Shown: positions 20,801 to 32,608, counted from the stretch's first letter. The stretch: 64,000 bases of DNA from Hyaloraphidium curvatum (GCA_025558095.1 JAIVFI010000010.1:186001-250000), one strand, 5' to 3'. Translations and numbers: made by a program. The notes: generated from the letters alone by a model not told the origin.

Positions 20801-23800
20801 CGACCTTGACGCTCATCTCCCCCGTGAACGCAAGCCTCGTCTTCTTCCCCAGCACGAGCTCGAAGCCGACCTTGTTGAGCATCCAGTCGTCGTTGATCTT
20901 CAGGTTCACCACCGCGGCGCTCGCGGCGAACTCGTCCGACTTGACGCGGATCGCCGCGCGCAGGCGGGCGCTCCCGAGCAGGCCCCTGAAGGTGATGCAG
21001 ATGCTGTCGCCCTTGCAGTCGGCAGGGAAGCCGAAGTCCGCGGCGACGGTGAGGCCTTTGGTGATGGAGGTCTCCTGCGCCAGCGATGGGGTCGTCCTGG
21101 AGACGTGGGGATCAGCAAGCAGCTCCCCGAAGAGAAGGGCAGGGTCACCATTTCCAATCCGCGTTGCTGTTCAGGTCCACGCTCGAGTACGAGAGGATCG
21201 CGAACACCGCCGTGCCGGCGTTGGACGGCGCCACCGGCACCGCGTTGAAGTTCATGTCCTCGCTGCCGCTGCATGCGACCGGAACGGTCAGCCAAGCCCG
21301 GCGACGGCCCGCGACGGCGGAACCCACAGAGCCGTCAGCAGCGTGCTTATCGAGCTGAACGTCCCCGCCTCGATCACCAGCGCCGCCGCCGCGGTGCGCT
21401 TGGACTCGATCGTCCCCGCCTGCATCTCCATCGTCGCCACGGGCACGAGCGACGGCGAGCCGCGGACGCGGAACTGGTAGCTGCCCTCGCCGGCGAGCAC
21501 GGCCTGCATGAAAAAGTCGTTGATGAAGAGGTTGCCGATCGCCTGGTTGACGAAGGAGAGGTCCGCGGGGATGACGGAGGTCGCGAGCTCCGTGAGGATG
21601 GCGCCGAGGGGGAGGCGGCCGCTCTCGAGGGTGATGACGAACTTAGGCGCCCGGGGGACGAGCGCGTGCGCTGCCGGCACGGCGCCACGTGTTGCCGCGC
21701 GGGATCGCCTCCGGCGGCCGGGCACGAGCCGGTCCGGCTCCATGGTACCCGGCACCGCGAGCCGATCCTGTCCGACCGCGTCAGCCCCTTACGCTCGACC
21801 CCGGCCCAGGCAATCCACCCACCTCCCCCCTCTCCTGCATCTCGCTGCTCCACACCACGCTCCTCCTGCTCATGGAGACCTCCACCGCCGCCCGCGCCGA
21901 CACCGCCTGCCCCGCGACCTTCCACACGCCCGTGACGGCGAACGTGAAGCTGCTGGACCCGTTGGCCCGCTGGTACGACGCCTCGAAGAGCACCTCCTCG
22001 AGCCGGAAGTTGCCGCCGTCGAGGGAGATGAGCTCGCCCTTGGCCACCGTCGCGATTCTGCCGGGCGGAACGGGAGCGTCAGCGCAGAGTCCGGGGCGGT
22101 GCGAGGGGGTACCCGCATCCCGATCGAATGGTCGCACGGCGCCCCGGCACCGGGCGCGCACACGCTCCCGTACACGCTCTTCAGCGTGCCGACGGTCCGC
22201 AGTTTGGCCTGCAGCGCGGCGTCCGGGACCTCCACCGCCAGCCCCATCGAGTCGAGGAGCTGCCAGAGGCCCCATCCCAGCCCGTCGAAGTTGGCGTCGA
22301 TCCGCAGGCTGGCGTTGGTGGCGGTCAGCGTGGCAAGGGGCCCGGCGGTGCCCTGGAAGGCGGGGGAGCGGATGCGCGCGGTGCCCGTCGCGGTGCTGCG
22401 GGATCGGAGGTGAACAGACCGCCCCGGATCGCACCGCGGAAGGGAACGCACTAGAGCCCGAACTCGTAGGTGACCCCCAGGGTGATGGACGTGACGACGA
22501 CACCCCCCGCGATGGGGATGTCCGACAGCGACGCCGCGAAGCGGCCGTACTGCGCCGCCCCCGACCTGTCCGTCTGCAGGAAGAACGCCGTGACGTTCAG
22601 GGCGGGCAGGCCGCCGATGCACTGCGCGCAGATGGCCGCGGCGGCGTTCAGGTCCGAGGTGGCGAAGAGGTCCGAGGCCGTGACGAGCTGCGAGGAGGCG
22701 ACGTCCAGGCACAGCGAGGACGAGCCGATCGACACGGCCAGGGGCGGGAACTGCCCCGAGATCCCGAAGATGGCGTCCGTGGCCCCCGAAACGACGTCCG
22801 AAAACACCGCAAAGTCGTCGTCGGACATCTGCGCGCCCGCCGCGGCCGTGGAGTTGACCGCGTACACGCCGTCCGAGGCGCAGCGCTGGCACAGCTCGAC
22901 GTACGAGTTGCACGAGGCCTGCTGGCCCGCGCGGGTGGTGAAGGTCGTGCGGGTGCGGGAGCGGGTCGCGGAGGCGGTGGCGGAGGTGGATCGGGTGAAG
23001 GTGGTGGTGGTGGACGTGAGCGAGGTCGAGGTCCGCGTCGCCGTCGACGTCATCGGCATCTCCGCCGTCGTAGTCGTCGACGGCTTGGGGAGGCTCTTTC
23101 CGGCAATATCGGAGCACTTGTAGCACCAGCTCTGCGGATCGAGGTAATCGGCCGCCGTGCAGACGACCGGGTTGTTCCGCAGCCCCGTCGCGTTGGCCTT
23201 TCCCCAGAGCTCGGGGATGTCGATCCCGAAGTGGCACGCGCCCTCGCCGAAGCACCGCACATCGCCGTCCACCAGGGCGACGAGGATGTAGTACCCCTCC
23301 TCGGGCAGCGGGCAGACGCGGTAGTTGTGGTACAGGGCGGTGACCTCGGTCACGTTGAGCACGCGGCTGCGGTGCAACGGGGGCATCAGCCGATGGAGGG
23401 GAAGGGCGGCGGAGGAACCCACTTGTAGATCCGGATGTCGTCCAGGGAGCCCTGGAAGGAGGGGCCTCCGATGGATACGGCGCCGCCGCCGGTGCCGACG
23501 GCGACCCCGTTGACCTGGAGCGCGCGGACGGGTCAGTGACGCCAGCCGTAGCCCACCCCCCCGCTGTGGCGTGTGCCCACCGTCTGGTCGAACGTCTTGA
23601 CGGCATCGACGTAGAATTCGCCCTTGAAGCCGATGCTGCCCCCGAGGGTGAAGACAAGGTGGTGCCAGGTCCCGTCTGCGAAGCTGTCCGGGGGTTTGTA
23701 GAAGGCCGTCATGCTGTTGCCGCTGTTGCTCGGGTTGGTTGCAGCGAAGATGAGGAAGCCGTCCGAATAGCGCAGGTTCCACTTTGTGCCGCCCCGCAAA

Positions 23801-24253
23801 AAGGTCTGGTCGCCGGTTTTCACGGCCGTTTTGAACCAGAAGCTCAGGCTGAAGGCCGAGGCCATGTTGCCGACGGCCGAGGGCGCGGTGAAGTATCCCG
23901 AGCCGTCGAACCTGAAGGTCTTGCGGGCCGGCCACGTCGCGGGGAGGTCCTCGAGCGCCGGCTGGTTACCCGCCAGCGACGTCGGCCAGTCGCTGAAGCA
24001 GGATGCCAGCGTGTCGGCGCTGCGGGTGGGATCGTGCAGCCACCTGGCCTTCAGCGACCGCGGCGCGATCGCCATGGCAAAGGCATCGCAGGGGCCGTCC
24101 TGGGCGGCCTGGAGGGGCGGCGATGGGGGGGGGGTCAGCGGTGACGGCGGGCGGCGTCCGGGGGGGACCGACCGCTCTTGGCGCGGCGCCGGCGAAGAGA
24201 GCCGCGGCTGCCAGCAGGAGCAGGCCCGCGGCCCGCACTCCCCGTGCCGGCAT
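17822..24253 (-). CDS. Giant secreted LamG-domain protein, 22 exons, 1,735 aa
   Basis: Exons by my reading: 24253-24173, 24108-23581, 23514-23423, 23366-22452, 22395-22138, 22057-21823, 21767-21328, 21268-21149, 21096-20775, 20717-20266, 20211-20173, 20121-19916, 19863-19788, 19738-19591, 19536-19385, 19326-19313, 19247-19192, 19117-19063, 18999-18818, 18767-18695, 18642-18322, 18264-17822. They total 5,208 nt with all phases matching. A signal peptide precedes a concanavalin-A-like/LamG domain (FRFDGSGYFTAP, GTWHHLVFTLGG, LDDIRIYNRVLNVTEV). A short Cys region and a Ser/Thr-rich mucin linker follow. Next are about 1,000 residues of beta-rich sequence with no family I know, including GYMVGMWSNAFGIPRFAVGN and GGDILILAKNRSALNEG. 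The C-terminal part has a CxxxxC-rich module and amphipathic helices. No transmembrane or GPI signal closes it. Function is unknown; surface or matrix adhesion is an inference from LamG. Confidence 0.75.
19313..19326 (-). other. 14-nt microexon of the LamG gene
   Basis: This 14-nt coding segment lies between an intron with donor GTACGT and one with donor GTGCGT. It is required for the frame: exon 15 ends in phase 2 and exon 17 begins in phase 1, and only these 14 nt join them. The join gives FAGLDVAQKFVSKV. A neighbouring 39-nt exon (20173-20211) is similarly small. Transcript data would settle it. Confidence 0.5.
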
Positions 24254-24419
24254 CGTGCTCCTCGGGTGCCGGTGGCCGCGGGAGGCCTTGCCTTTTTGGT
24301 GGCCGGGCGGCGCGATTGGGCGGTCCAGGCTGCGGCCGATGCGGTTTCCCTACGACGATGACCGGCGGCTGGAGCGGACACACCATTGCGCCGCCGGCCT
24401 CTCTCGCTCGCACATCGCG
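24254..24419. promoter_or_regulatory. Bidirectional promoter between the two giant secreted genes
   Basis: Only 166 bp separate the start codons of the 1,735-aa LamG gene (minus) and the 876-aa secreted gene (plus). Both promoters and both 5' leaders must fit here, so the genes are probably co-expressed. No named element was recognised. Confidence 0.55.
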
Positions 24420-27400
24420 ATGCGGCTGCTCGCGCTGGCGGTGTTGGCCCTCGCGGCGGGCGCGGCCGCGGACGATGGCGGCGCGGCCGCGGACGATGGC
24501 GGCGCGGCGCACGACTACGACCCCGACGCCTTCCACGCCCGCATGCGCACGGCCAGCGGCTTTGCCAACCACGTCGTGTACGCCCCGCACGGCTCGCACG
24601 GCGTGTGGGCGCACGGCGACTCGCTCGTCGTCGAAGGCGGCGGTGTGGGCGGGGAGGAGGAGGGCGGAGAGGGCGGGGAGGCGGAGGCCGCTTCCGGGGG
24701 GGATCGCCATGGCGGGGAGGCCAGGCTCGGCAGGCGGGACCGCGTGCTGGACGACATCGAGCCGGCGCTACTGCCGCGCCGCGTGATCCGCCGGGTGGCC
24801 GGGTGCCCCGCAGCCGCATCGTTCTCGCTGTCGCCCGACAGGCTCGACGCCGGTGGGTCCGCCTCCCCTCGCGCCCCGGCTTTCCGCTGACCCGCTCCTG
24901 CCCACTCCTGCCCACTCCTGCCAGGTGCCCCTTTCGACCTGCGCATCGCCAACATGGAGGCCGTCGGCATCGACTTTGGCGACGGCGTGCCGCAGTTCTT
25001 TGCCTTTTGGAACGCGTCCGTCGTCGAGATCAACGGGCAAGCCACGACGACCCTGACCACCGTCGGCGACCAGCCCGTCACGACCTCGGGCGCCGGATTC
25101 GACGGGTGCTTCCCAACACTTTCGGTCCCGCTCGCGGTCACCGCCACGCTGACCCAGCTCGGCGAATCGGCGACCATGACGCCCAACGTCGCCGGGAGGT
25201 GGGGCCATCCGCCACCAACCGCACCCTTCTGATCGCGCCGCATGCCAGGTACTTTGTCGACGCCACAGTCAGCCCCGGCCTGCACTCCACCCGCTTCCCC
25301 TTCCAAATCACCACCGTGGGTCCCCCGTGTTTTCCGCCCCCTTGAAGTCCTCTCACCCCCGCCTCCCCATCGCAGACACCCTACACCTTTGTCCCCCCCA
25401 CCGACTACGTCGCCCCCCCCGTGCAGACCCCCACCGCCACCGTCCCGCAGCCGCGGGACTGCGCCGACCCGCCCCGCATGGCCGGCGGCCTGCGGACCGA
25501 CTTCCCCATCTACACGGGCAACGTCGCCGGTGCGCCCGTGACGGTGACGCTGGACAACGTGCGGGAGAGCGTCGTGTCGTGGACCGAGGGGCAGAAGACC
25601 ACGACGTACGAGGCCGTCTACCGCGCGGGGGAGATGCGCACCTTTTCGACCTACACGACCGCGTCGGGCAAGACCACGGCGACCTCCACGAAGATGGTCA
25701 CGGTCGCCGGCGGCAGGATGGTCACCACCCGGCGGTACGCCACCACGGCGCTCGACAATTCCAGGGACGGCTGCATCGCGCGCCTCGTTGATGCGGCCAA
25801 CTGGGTCGTGCCGGCGGCGGGGGTCGCGGACGATGCGGTGATGCTGCTCGCGGGGAGGGTCGGGGACGACGAGGTGATGGGCGTGGGGCTGGTGGGTTGC
25901 CCGCCTTCCGATGGGCTTCAGGCACGGGCTGACACGAGTCGTTGCGGCAGATGGCGGGGGCGATGACCACCCCCGTGTTCCCCTACCCGACCGACGTGCC
26001 CCTGCCCACCCGGCCGACCTCGATCCCCGCCACCTCCTGCTCCCCGTTCTACGCCTACGTCACGCCCACCTCGGTGACCCCCGGCCAGGTGGTGACCCTG
26101 CAGCTCTTCAACGTCCCCGCGACCCCCGTCCGCCTCCTCGCCTCGGGCTACTCGACCGTCTACGAGGCCCGCTACGCCGCCACCGTGCTCTCCAACTTCC
26201 TCGCCGTCTCGGCCGTGCCCACCCGCACGTGGACCGCCACCGTGCGCACCCCCGGGTGCGTCAACATCTCCACCAGCGTGACGGTGGCAGCGCAGACGAG
26301 GTTCCTGCCGCTGACGGCGGCGCCGAGCCCCACGGCCGTGTACCAGGTCCGCGCGAGGGCGAGGGACTTTGGGCGGCCGGGGGGGGGCGAGGTGGAGTCG
26401 GTGCAGACCTTCTACGTGGGGTCGCTTCTCGCACTCCCAAGCGCACGCGAAGCTGACGCATGCACGCCGATGGCAGCTCAACCGCGGTCCCAACACACCG
26501 GAATCCGTGCTCGCCCGGTCCTACCCTTGCCTCGTCGGCCCGCTGCGCACGCGCACGGCGATCCGGTACAGCAACGCGACGTGGGCGGCGCGGTTCTACA
26601 GCCTTGCAAGGAACACGAGCCGCGGGGTCACGACGACGCGGCTGACGTGGACGCTGGGGACCAACGGGAGGGGGAGGATGAGCTTCATCGCGAGGGACTA
26701 CGCCGCGCCGAGGACCAGGCTGGGTGGGTGCGCCGTGCGGCGTGCGGATGCGGAGGACGGAGCTGACCGCGTTCCGTCCGGGCAGACATGTACGAGACCA
26801 ACGCCTTCCGCCTGCCCCGCCCGGCGGACTGGTCCGTCGAGTGGACCGCCACGGGCGCCTTCACGGGCCGCACCATGCCGCCCTTCACCGTGACTACGGA
26901 CTACATCGTGGGCTTTGCTGCGACCGCACCCGCACGCACCAATGCGCTGACCTTCCGCCGCCGCCGCCCGCGCAGGCCGACGGCCTCCTCTTCCCCAACG
27001 GCACCGCTGTCCCCTCCTCCCGCGCCGACCTCCGCATACGCCACAGCGTCACCGTGCACCCGTACTGGCCGCGCACGCCCAAGGGTTCCCGCCCGACGGT
27101 GGCGTTCAACGTCACCGCGCCCACGTACGGGAGCATGGACAACGTCACCATGCTCTGCGCGCACCCGGGGGCGAAAAGGGCCGCGTTCGTCGTCGTGCCG
27201 ATGGGCGCGCTGAAGGAGCGGCCGGGGGAGGCGGACCTCGCGGCCGCGGTGTCGAGCGCAAGGTGGACGTTCGTGACCGACAGGGCGGGGCGGTGGGTGC
27301 CGCGCGCCCGCGCGGCGATCTACCCGCGGTCGCTGGGGCCGCTGTCGGAGATCGCGGCGAGGTGGGCGTCGGATGGGGACGGCGGCGGGATGCGGACGGG

Positions 27401-27482
27401 GGGGGAGAACCCGAACGCGCCGAAGGGGAGCCCGCCGGCGGCGGAGCTGGAGAGGCAGCTGGCGGCGTTCAGGCAGGTGTGA
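24420..27482 (+). CDS. Secreted orphan protein, 8 exons, 876 aa
   Basis: Exons 24420-24852, 24925-25198, 25249-25315, 25376-25891, 25951-26415, 26477-26723, 26786-26907 and 26976-27482 sum to 2,631 nt with consistent phases. The protein starts with a signal peptide (MRLLALAVLALAAGAAA) and a duplicated ADDGGAA unit. The rest is Thr/Ser/Pro-rich with repeated beta-sandwich-like stretches. Examples are FPTLSVPLAVTATLTQLG, GAPVTVTLDNVRESVVSW, TPGQVVTLQLFNVPATPVRL, RTAIRYSNATWAARFY and PADWSVEWTATGAFTG. These look like several divergent immunoglobulin-like or mucin-associated modules, but I recognise no family. The C-terminus is charged and lacks a membrane anchor. Head-to-head pairing with the LamG gene suggests a shared extracellular role (inference). 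Confidence 0.7.
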
Positions 27483-27630
27483 AAAACTGTGTCCGTTTTT
27501 CTGCTGTGGTGCTTTGGAGACGGAGATTCGGTGTTCGATCTCCGTGGAGTAAAGTGGTGATGACCGACACGTGGCTCGACGCGTCACCAGCAGCGGGGCG
27601 CGCTCTCCGACCGCCCGCCTTCGCCGCCGA

Positions 27631-29063
27631 ATGTCCGCCGACGGCGAGTCGTTCTCCACGCCGCCGCCGTCGCCCGACCCGGACGGCGGCTCCGCGGTGC
27701 CCCCGGTCGCGGCGGCCGCCACGGCCGCGCCCCCGAAAAGGGCCGGCTTCTACCACTGCGCCGTCTGCCTGCACGACATCCTGCCGTGGCGCGGCCCGAC
27801 CTTCCTCAAGGACGCCTCGGGACGGCCCGCGTGCACGCACATCTTCTGCGCCAAATGCGTCGAGCGCGCCGGCGGCAGTTGTCCCGTCTGCCGGCAGGCG
27901 TTCAAGGAGGCGTCGGAGCTGGCCGAGTTCCCGCTGCTGTGGAAGCTGTACCGCGAGGCGGCCGTGGACTGCCCTTCGGGGTGCGGGGCGCGCTGCGAGG
28001 CGCAGGATCTGCTCGCGCACTGCGAGGCGTGCGAAAAAAGGACGGTCTGCGGCAAGTGCGAGGCGGTCGTGCTGCCGCCAGAGACGCTCGAGGTCGGCGA
28101 GATTGGATCGAATGCGGCTCGGTCGAATGCTGACGTGGACGGCAGGACCACCTCGAGGCCCACTGCCCGGAGACCGAGACCCAGTGCAAGTCCGACCGTT
28201 GCCATTTCAAGTGTGCCCGCAGGCAGATGGAAGATCACTCCAAGGACTGCCCGCGGAGGATCGTGGGATGCACCTACCCCTTTTGCGGGCACACGGTCAG
28301 TGATCGCCTTTCGCATCGGACCGCAATCGCTCACGGTCGCTTTTGCAAACAGGGTCCTTTCGAGGAGCAGGAGAGCCACGTCCAAGGAGGCACCCAGCAG
28401 CACCTCGTGCTTGCCCTCAACCAGCTGTCTGTCGTCGAGAAAAAGCTAGGAGGTATCCGATCCCCTTCTACGGTTGCAGATCAGCCGCCCTGACCCCACC
28501 TTTCAGACTCGAGCAAAAGCGTGGAGACGCTCAACTCCATGCTCCAGGCCACGATCACGAGGCGCGCCCGGATCCTCGTGAAGAAGTCGGACAAGGCCCC
28601 GGCGTACCCGGCGCTCAGCACGGCGACCAAGTGGGACGATCTGCCGCCCGTCAACTCTTCCCGGGTCTTCGAAGCATTCGGCTTGACCTTCAAGATGTGC
28701 ATCAACACTACCAGCTCCCCCGGGGAAGTGGGCCTTTTCTTGCACTTCGTACCCAAAGAGGTCAAGTGGGCCGTCGTCAAGTGGAGGGCATGGATTCAGG
28801 GAAACGTCGAGCATTCCGTCGGACCCTGCAGGGTCCTGCTCACGACGAAGCAGGGCTGGGGCTTCCCAAAAGCGATAAAGAAAGAGATGATGACGACGGA
28901 GACCGGGGTTCTGAAGCAGCTACGGGGAGGGGACTATCTTGAAGTCCGCGTCGAGCTCTACGTGCGCGACTCGGGAAGCAACGAGGAAGTCGAGGAGGGC
29001 GGAGAGGAACGAGTCGGACGGAGCCTCGACAACGAACCTCCTTGGCCCGAGGCACCTTTCTGA
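27631..29063 (+). CDS. RING finger / TRAF-type zinc finger protein with C-terminal MATH-like domain
   Basis: Four exons (27631-28092, 28146-28295, 28353-28452, 28507-29063) give 422 aa with matching phases. A disordered N-terminus precedes a RING-type motif starting CAVCLHDI, with CTHIFCAKCVERAGGSCPVC supplying the remaining ligands. Cys/His-rich TRAF-type zinc fingers follow (CPSGCGARCEAQDLLAHC, CKSDRCHFKCARRQMEDH, CTYPFCGHT). A short coiled segment leads to a C-terminal beta domain resembling MATH/TRAF-C (FKMCINTTSSPGEVGLFLHF, KWRAWIQG). The likely role is an E3 ubiquitin ligase or adaptor in the cytoplasm. It begins 148 bp after the stop of the preceding secreted gene, on the same strand. 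Confidence 0.82.
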
Positions 29064-29113
29064 TGCGCGGATCGGCATGTTCGAAGAGATTCAGCGCCAG
29101 CATCCACGAACTG

Positions 29114-30751
29114 CTACTTTGACCATCCCTTCGTCCAGTCCCCTCGGTTGGCCTTCTTCCACTTGCTCTGGTTCTCCCGTTCGGCGTCCTTCAGCAGTTG
29201 GTCGACGTCCAGCCCCTTCGGCTTCTCGCCGGCGAACGGGTTGCCAGGTCTCGCCGCCGTCGGAAATGGATTCGAGGCCTGCGACGCCTGTTGGCTCCCC
29301 GGCGGCGACGTCCTCTTGGCGGACGACGTGACCGTCGCCAACCGCGCGTGCACCTCGAACCTGCCAGTGTGGTCCTTCATCCCATGCGCCGGTTTGGCCT
29401 CCGGCTTCGGCACGGGCCTCGCCGCTGCCTGGTGCACGCCGAACCCGCGCGAGCGCACCTGCACTTCCTCCACGACCGGCACCTCCTTCCTGGCGATCCG
29501 CCAGAAGCACAGCGTCCGGCCCGATTTCTCGCGCCAGACCGGGGCATCTTCGTCCCTAAAGGTCCGTTCGAAGGGATCCTCGGCGCCTTCGGCTTCCCGC
29601 CTAACCGTGCGGACCGTGTTACGCGTGCCGGCCACCCACACCTGCTCGACGACGGGCCGCGGACCCGGCTTCTCGTCCTCGACGTAGCGCCTGTTCTCCC
29701 AGCGTCCCTTGAACGGCGCGGTGGAGGCTCCGCCGAGGACGTAAGATCGCAGGTCTTCGTCGTGCTCTTCTGCGGCCAGGGAGGCTCCTTGGATTGCGAA
29801 GGTGAGGTCGATGTCGGTCGTCGGGTCCACCAGCGCCGCGCCGAGGAACTTGCGCACCATGGCCTCGCCCTTTTCCTTCGGGTCGCCTCGGGTCGGGTTC
29901 CACCAGGACCTCGTCTGCCGCTGCGGGTCGGATTCGGGAAAGATGGAGTGCGCGGGGTCCAGGACGAGCCAGCCGGACTCGAAGTTCTTGAGCAGCGGTT
30001 TGATGCCGTCCCCGTACGAAACGTAGGTCCGGGAGAGGTCAATGGCAAGCAGGGCAGGAAACCGTCTGATCAGCGGGATCGAGTGGTCCGTGATTCCGGT
30101 GCCAGAGAGGTTCAGATACTGCAGCTTCGAAAGGCCTCGCGGACCGTCCGAGAAGTCGTCCAAGTCCTCCTCCTCGAGCTCCGAAAAGGGCCGCTTGCCT
30201 GCCGCGGCAGACGTGGCCCTCGCCAAGGTCCCGAATCCGAGGTCGGAAACTTCGACGTTGCCGGCCAGGTCGAGGAGCTCGAGCTTTACCAGCTGGCAGA
30301 GCATGGGCATATCCGCGTCCTTGAGGTTCGCGTTCCTCAGTTCCAGCCTTTTCAGGTGGACCAGGCCGGAGACGCGTCGTACACGCAGTGCAATCTGCGC
30401 GTCTTCGCGGGAGAAAGACGCGCCGGAATGGAGAGCAGTGCCGGTCGAAGACACGGGCATGTCGCGGACCGCCAGGGAAAAGAAGCTCCTCGGCAGCCTC
30501 GCGCCGTAGTGGCGCTCAAAGGCCGCGGCAGCCCTCGAAGACCACGCAAAAAGGCGTCTCTGCCGCGCCTCGGCGAAAAGCAGCGCACCGCATGTGTCCC
30601 AGGGCAGCACGTCGAAGCACTCGTACGGGAAGGTGTCGTCGAGGTACGGCGCGAGCGAGGCGCACGTGAGAGCCCGGAGCGACGGGATTCGCCTTTGTGA
30701 CGCGTGGGAATGCTCTTCTGCGCCATCTGACGAGAGATTGAAGGGCTCCAT
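29114..30751 (-). CDS. Leucine-rich-repeat protein
   Basis: Single exon of 545 aa from ATG 30751. Residues ~20-80 form a helical region (RALTCASLAPYLDDTF). LRR units follow: LVHLKRLELRNANLKD, LVKLELLDLAGNVEVSDLGF, LSKLQYLNLSGTGITD and FPALLAIDLSRTYV. The second half is charged and low in complexity, ending with a basic tail (KWKKANRGDWTKGWSK). LRR proteins of this type are usually adaptors, for example F-box/LRR. I see an F-box-like start only weakly. The gene is divergent from the Sel1-MYND gene, with 68 bp between start codons. Confidence 0.72.
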   Translation of the reverse strand: MEPFNLSSDGAEEHSHASQRRIPSLRALTCASLAPYLDDTFPYECFDVLPWDTCGALLFAEARQRRLFAWSSRAAAAFERHYGARLPRSFFSLAVRDMPVSSTGTALHSGASFSREDAQIALRVRRVSGLVHLKRLELRNANLKDADMPMLCQLVKLELLDLAGNVEVSDLGFGTLARATSAAAGKRPFSELEEEDLDDFSDGPRGLSKLQYLNLSGTGITDHSIPLIRRFPALLAIDLSRTYVSYGDGIKPLLKNFESGWLVLDPAHSIFPESDPQRQTRSWWNPTRGDPKEKGEAMVRKFLGAALVDPTTDIDLTFAIQGASLAAEEHDEDLRSYVLGGASTAPFKGRWENRRYVEDEKPGPRPVVEQVWVAGTRNTVRTVRREAEGAEDPFERTFRDEDAPVWREKSGRTLCFWRIARKEVPVVEEVQVRSRGFGVHQAAARPVPKPEAKPAHGMKDHTGRFEVHARLATVTSSAKRTSPPGSQQASQASNPFPTAARPGNPFAGEKPKGLDVDQLLKDAERENQSKWKKANRGDWTKGWSK

Positions 30752-30819
30752 CGAAAGTGGCCCGTGAAATTCCGGAGGTTGCGAGGTGATGAATCGAATT
30801 CGCGGCCACCAAGAGTGCG

Positions 30820-32608
30820 ATGGAGCCCGATGTCCTGAAGAAATGCAAAGCATGCTCGCCTTCGGAGCTTTGCTCGGAATGTACGAGGGCTCTGGAGGTC
30901 CTTGGAAGGCAATGCAAGCCCCCGCGACGCCACTCTTCCAGCACCGAAAAGCTGGTCGCCTTCGCCGAGGAGATCCTCAACGCCAGAGAGCCTCCTAAAA
31001 ACGACGTCGCCTGTGCTCTTGAAAGCTTGCGCCGGGCCTCGGCTGCTGGTTTTATTGCCGCCTGCGTGTACCGCGCCAAGGTGTCCTTTGCCGAGAGACT
31101 CGGGGACCAGATCAACAAGGACTCTGTGGTGGTGGATCTCTTCGCCGTGGTGGACAGAGCACTAGAGCTTGGGGTGGCCTCCCCCGGCCCGTTGTTGCAG
31201 AATTTGGCTCTCGCGGAGGAGGCGGTCTTCTACTCGTACTACGTTTTCAAGGAAACGCCAATTGGCGAGGCCATCGGCCGACCTTTCATTCCGCAGCGAT
31301 TGGATGCGCTAGAGAGAATCATTTCCGTTGCGATGAAGTACGCCCAGGTTCCCGAGCCCCGTTCCGCAAGGGTGGCGAAGGAAGCTCGCATCACGAAGGA
31401 AGCTCGCATCATCATCTCCAGGGCGGTCAGCACCGTGTACGAGATCACGCGCTTCATCGTCAGCAATCCTGGATCTCCTCTCGAGACGAAGTACACGGCG
31501 CAGTGGATCTTCGACGTGCTTCAGAGCGCGATCGACGCCGGATGCAACGATGAATCGATCAAGGGCGGCATGACGACCGCTGATGCGATGCTTCATCAGG
31601 GAGAGATGCTCCTAGAGTGAGTGGTTACCGACAAGAGCGCGGTTGCGGAATCGTAATGCGCGCTCCGCGCCAGAGGAATCGATGGCGCAGCTCCAGACCC
31701 TCGGAGGGCTGCGAAGACACTCCACCGCGCTGCTGAGCTCGCAGGCTTGCTTCCTCCTTTCATGCGGATACCGGACTGGGAACGGGGTGCCGTTGGACAA
31801 GATCAAAGCTGACTACTGGCTCGACCGCCACTTCGAGCTGATCGACGACGACGACCCCGAGTGTGGCCCGTACAAAGCTCTGCACCAAGTTGGCTACTTT
31901 GGATCCACGTCGGAGACCGACACAGTCCGCATGAGTATGCTGAGCGCCATCGCTTCTGCTTGTTCGATCGGGGAGGATGATGCGAAGGCCATTCTGGCCG
32001 GTAGCGATCCGCAGAAGCTCGACCGCGCTGCCATTTTCGGCGTCCTCAACTGGCTCATTGCCAGTGGCCAAGCGGATGGTGCCCTGCTCCTTGCTAGGCG
32101 GATCTCGAGGGCTTCGTGCGTGGACGACGGGGTCGCGGTCATCGAGGCCATCATGGCGAAAGTGACCCTCAAGAAGAACCGTACGATGCCGCCCGAGGTG
32201 GCGATCCCGGACGAGCCCGACCTTTTGCTCCTGCGCTGGATCCTCTGCGACTCGGAATCCGCAGAGCCCGCCGCCGATGTCATGTCCCGCGCATCGCACG
32301 TTTCGGAACGCTTCCGTCGGCTTGCGTCGAATCTCAGCCTTCTCGGTGGCCACGGAACGCCCGTCAGCACTCCGGCACCAGGCGAGGGGAAACGGGAGCA
32401 GCTGGCCAAGCTGGCGTGCCTGGGTTGCGGGAAGGTATCCGACAAGAAGAGGTTCCAGCGGTGCAAGGCGTGCGGATCGGCGGCGGTGGTCTACTGCGGG
32501 CCTGCCTGCCAGAGGAAGGACTGGAAGGGACCCGAGGGCGTGCATGGGGTGACGACGGGCTGGCGGGCCGGCAAGAGCGAGTGCGCCAGGATCGGCGAGA
32601 TGAAGTGA
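30820..32608 (+). CDS. Sel1-like repeat and MYND zinc finger protein, with an apparent frameshift
   Basis: The first part (30820 to ~31618) begins with a Cys cluster (KKCKACSPSELCSEC) and helical repeats. A 58-bp intron (about 31619-31676) fits the local consensus and continues in frame as a Sel1-like unit, LLEGIDGAAPDPRRAAKTLHRAAELA. The next Sel1 unit, SSQACFLLSCGYRTGNGVPLD, is one frame over. The join lies at about 31735-31741 and no intron fits there. The remainder runs to 32608 and ends with a MYND finger (CLGCGKVSDKKRFQRCKACG, then VYCGPACQRKDW). The MYND end carries an insertion before its last Cys. The shift may be a sequencing error, a real lesion, or evidence of two genes (the second starting at ATG 31682). 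MYND-Sel1 proteins are protein-interaction adaptors. Confidence 0.6.
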
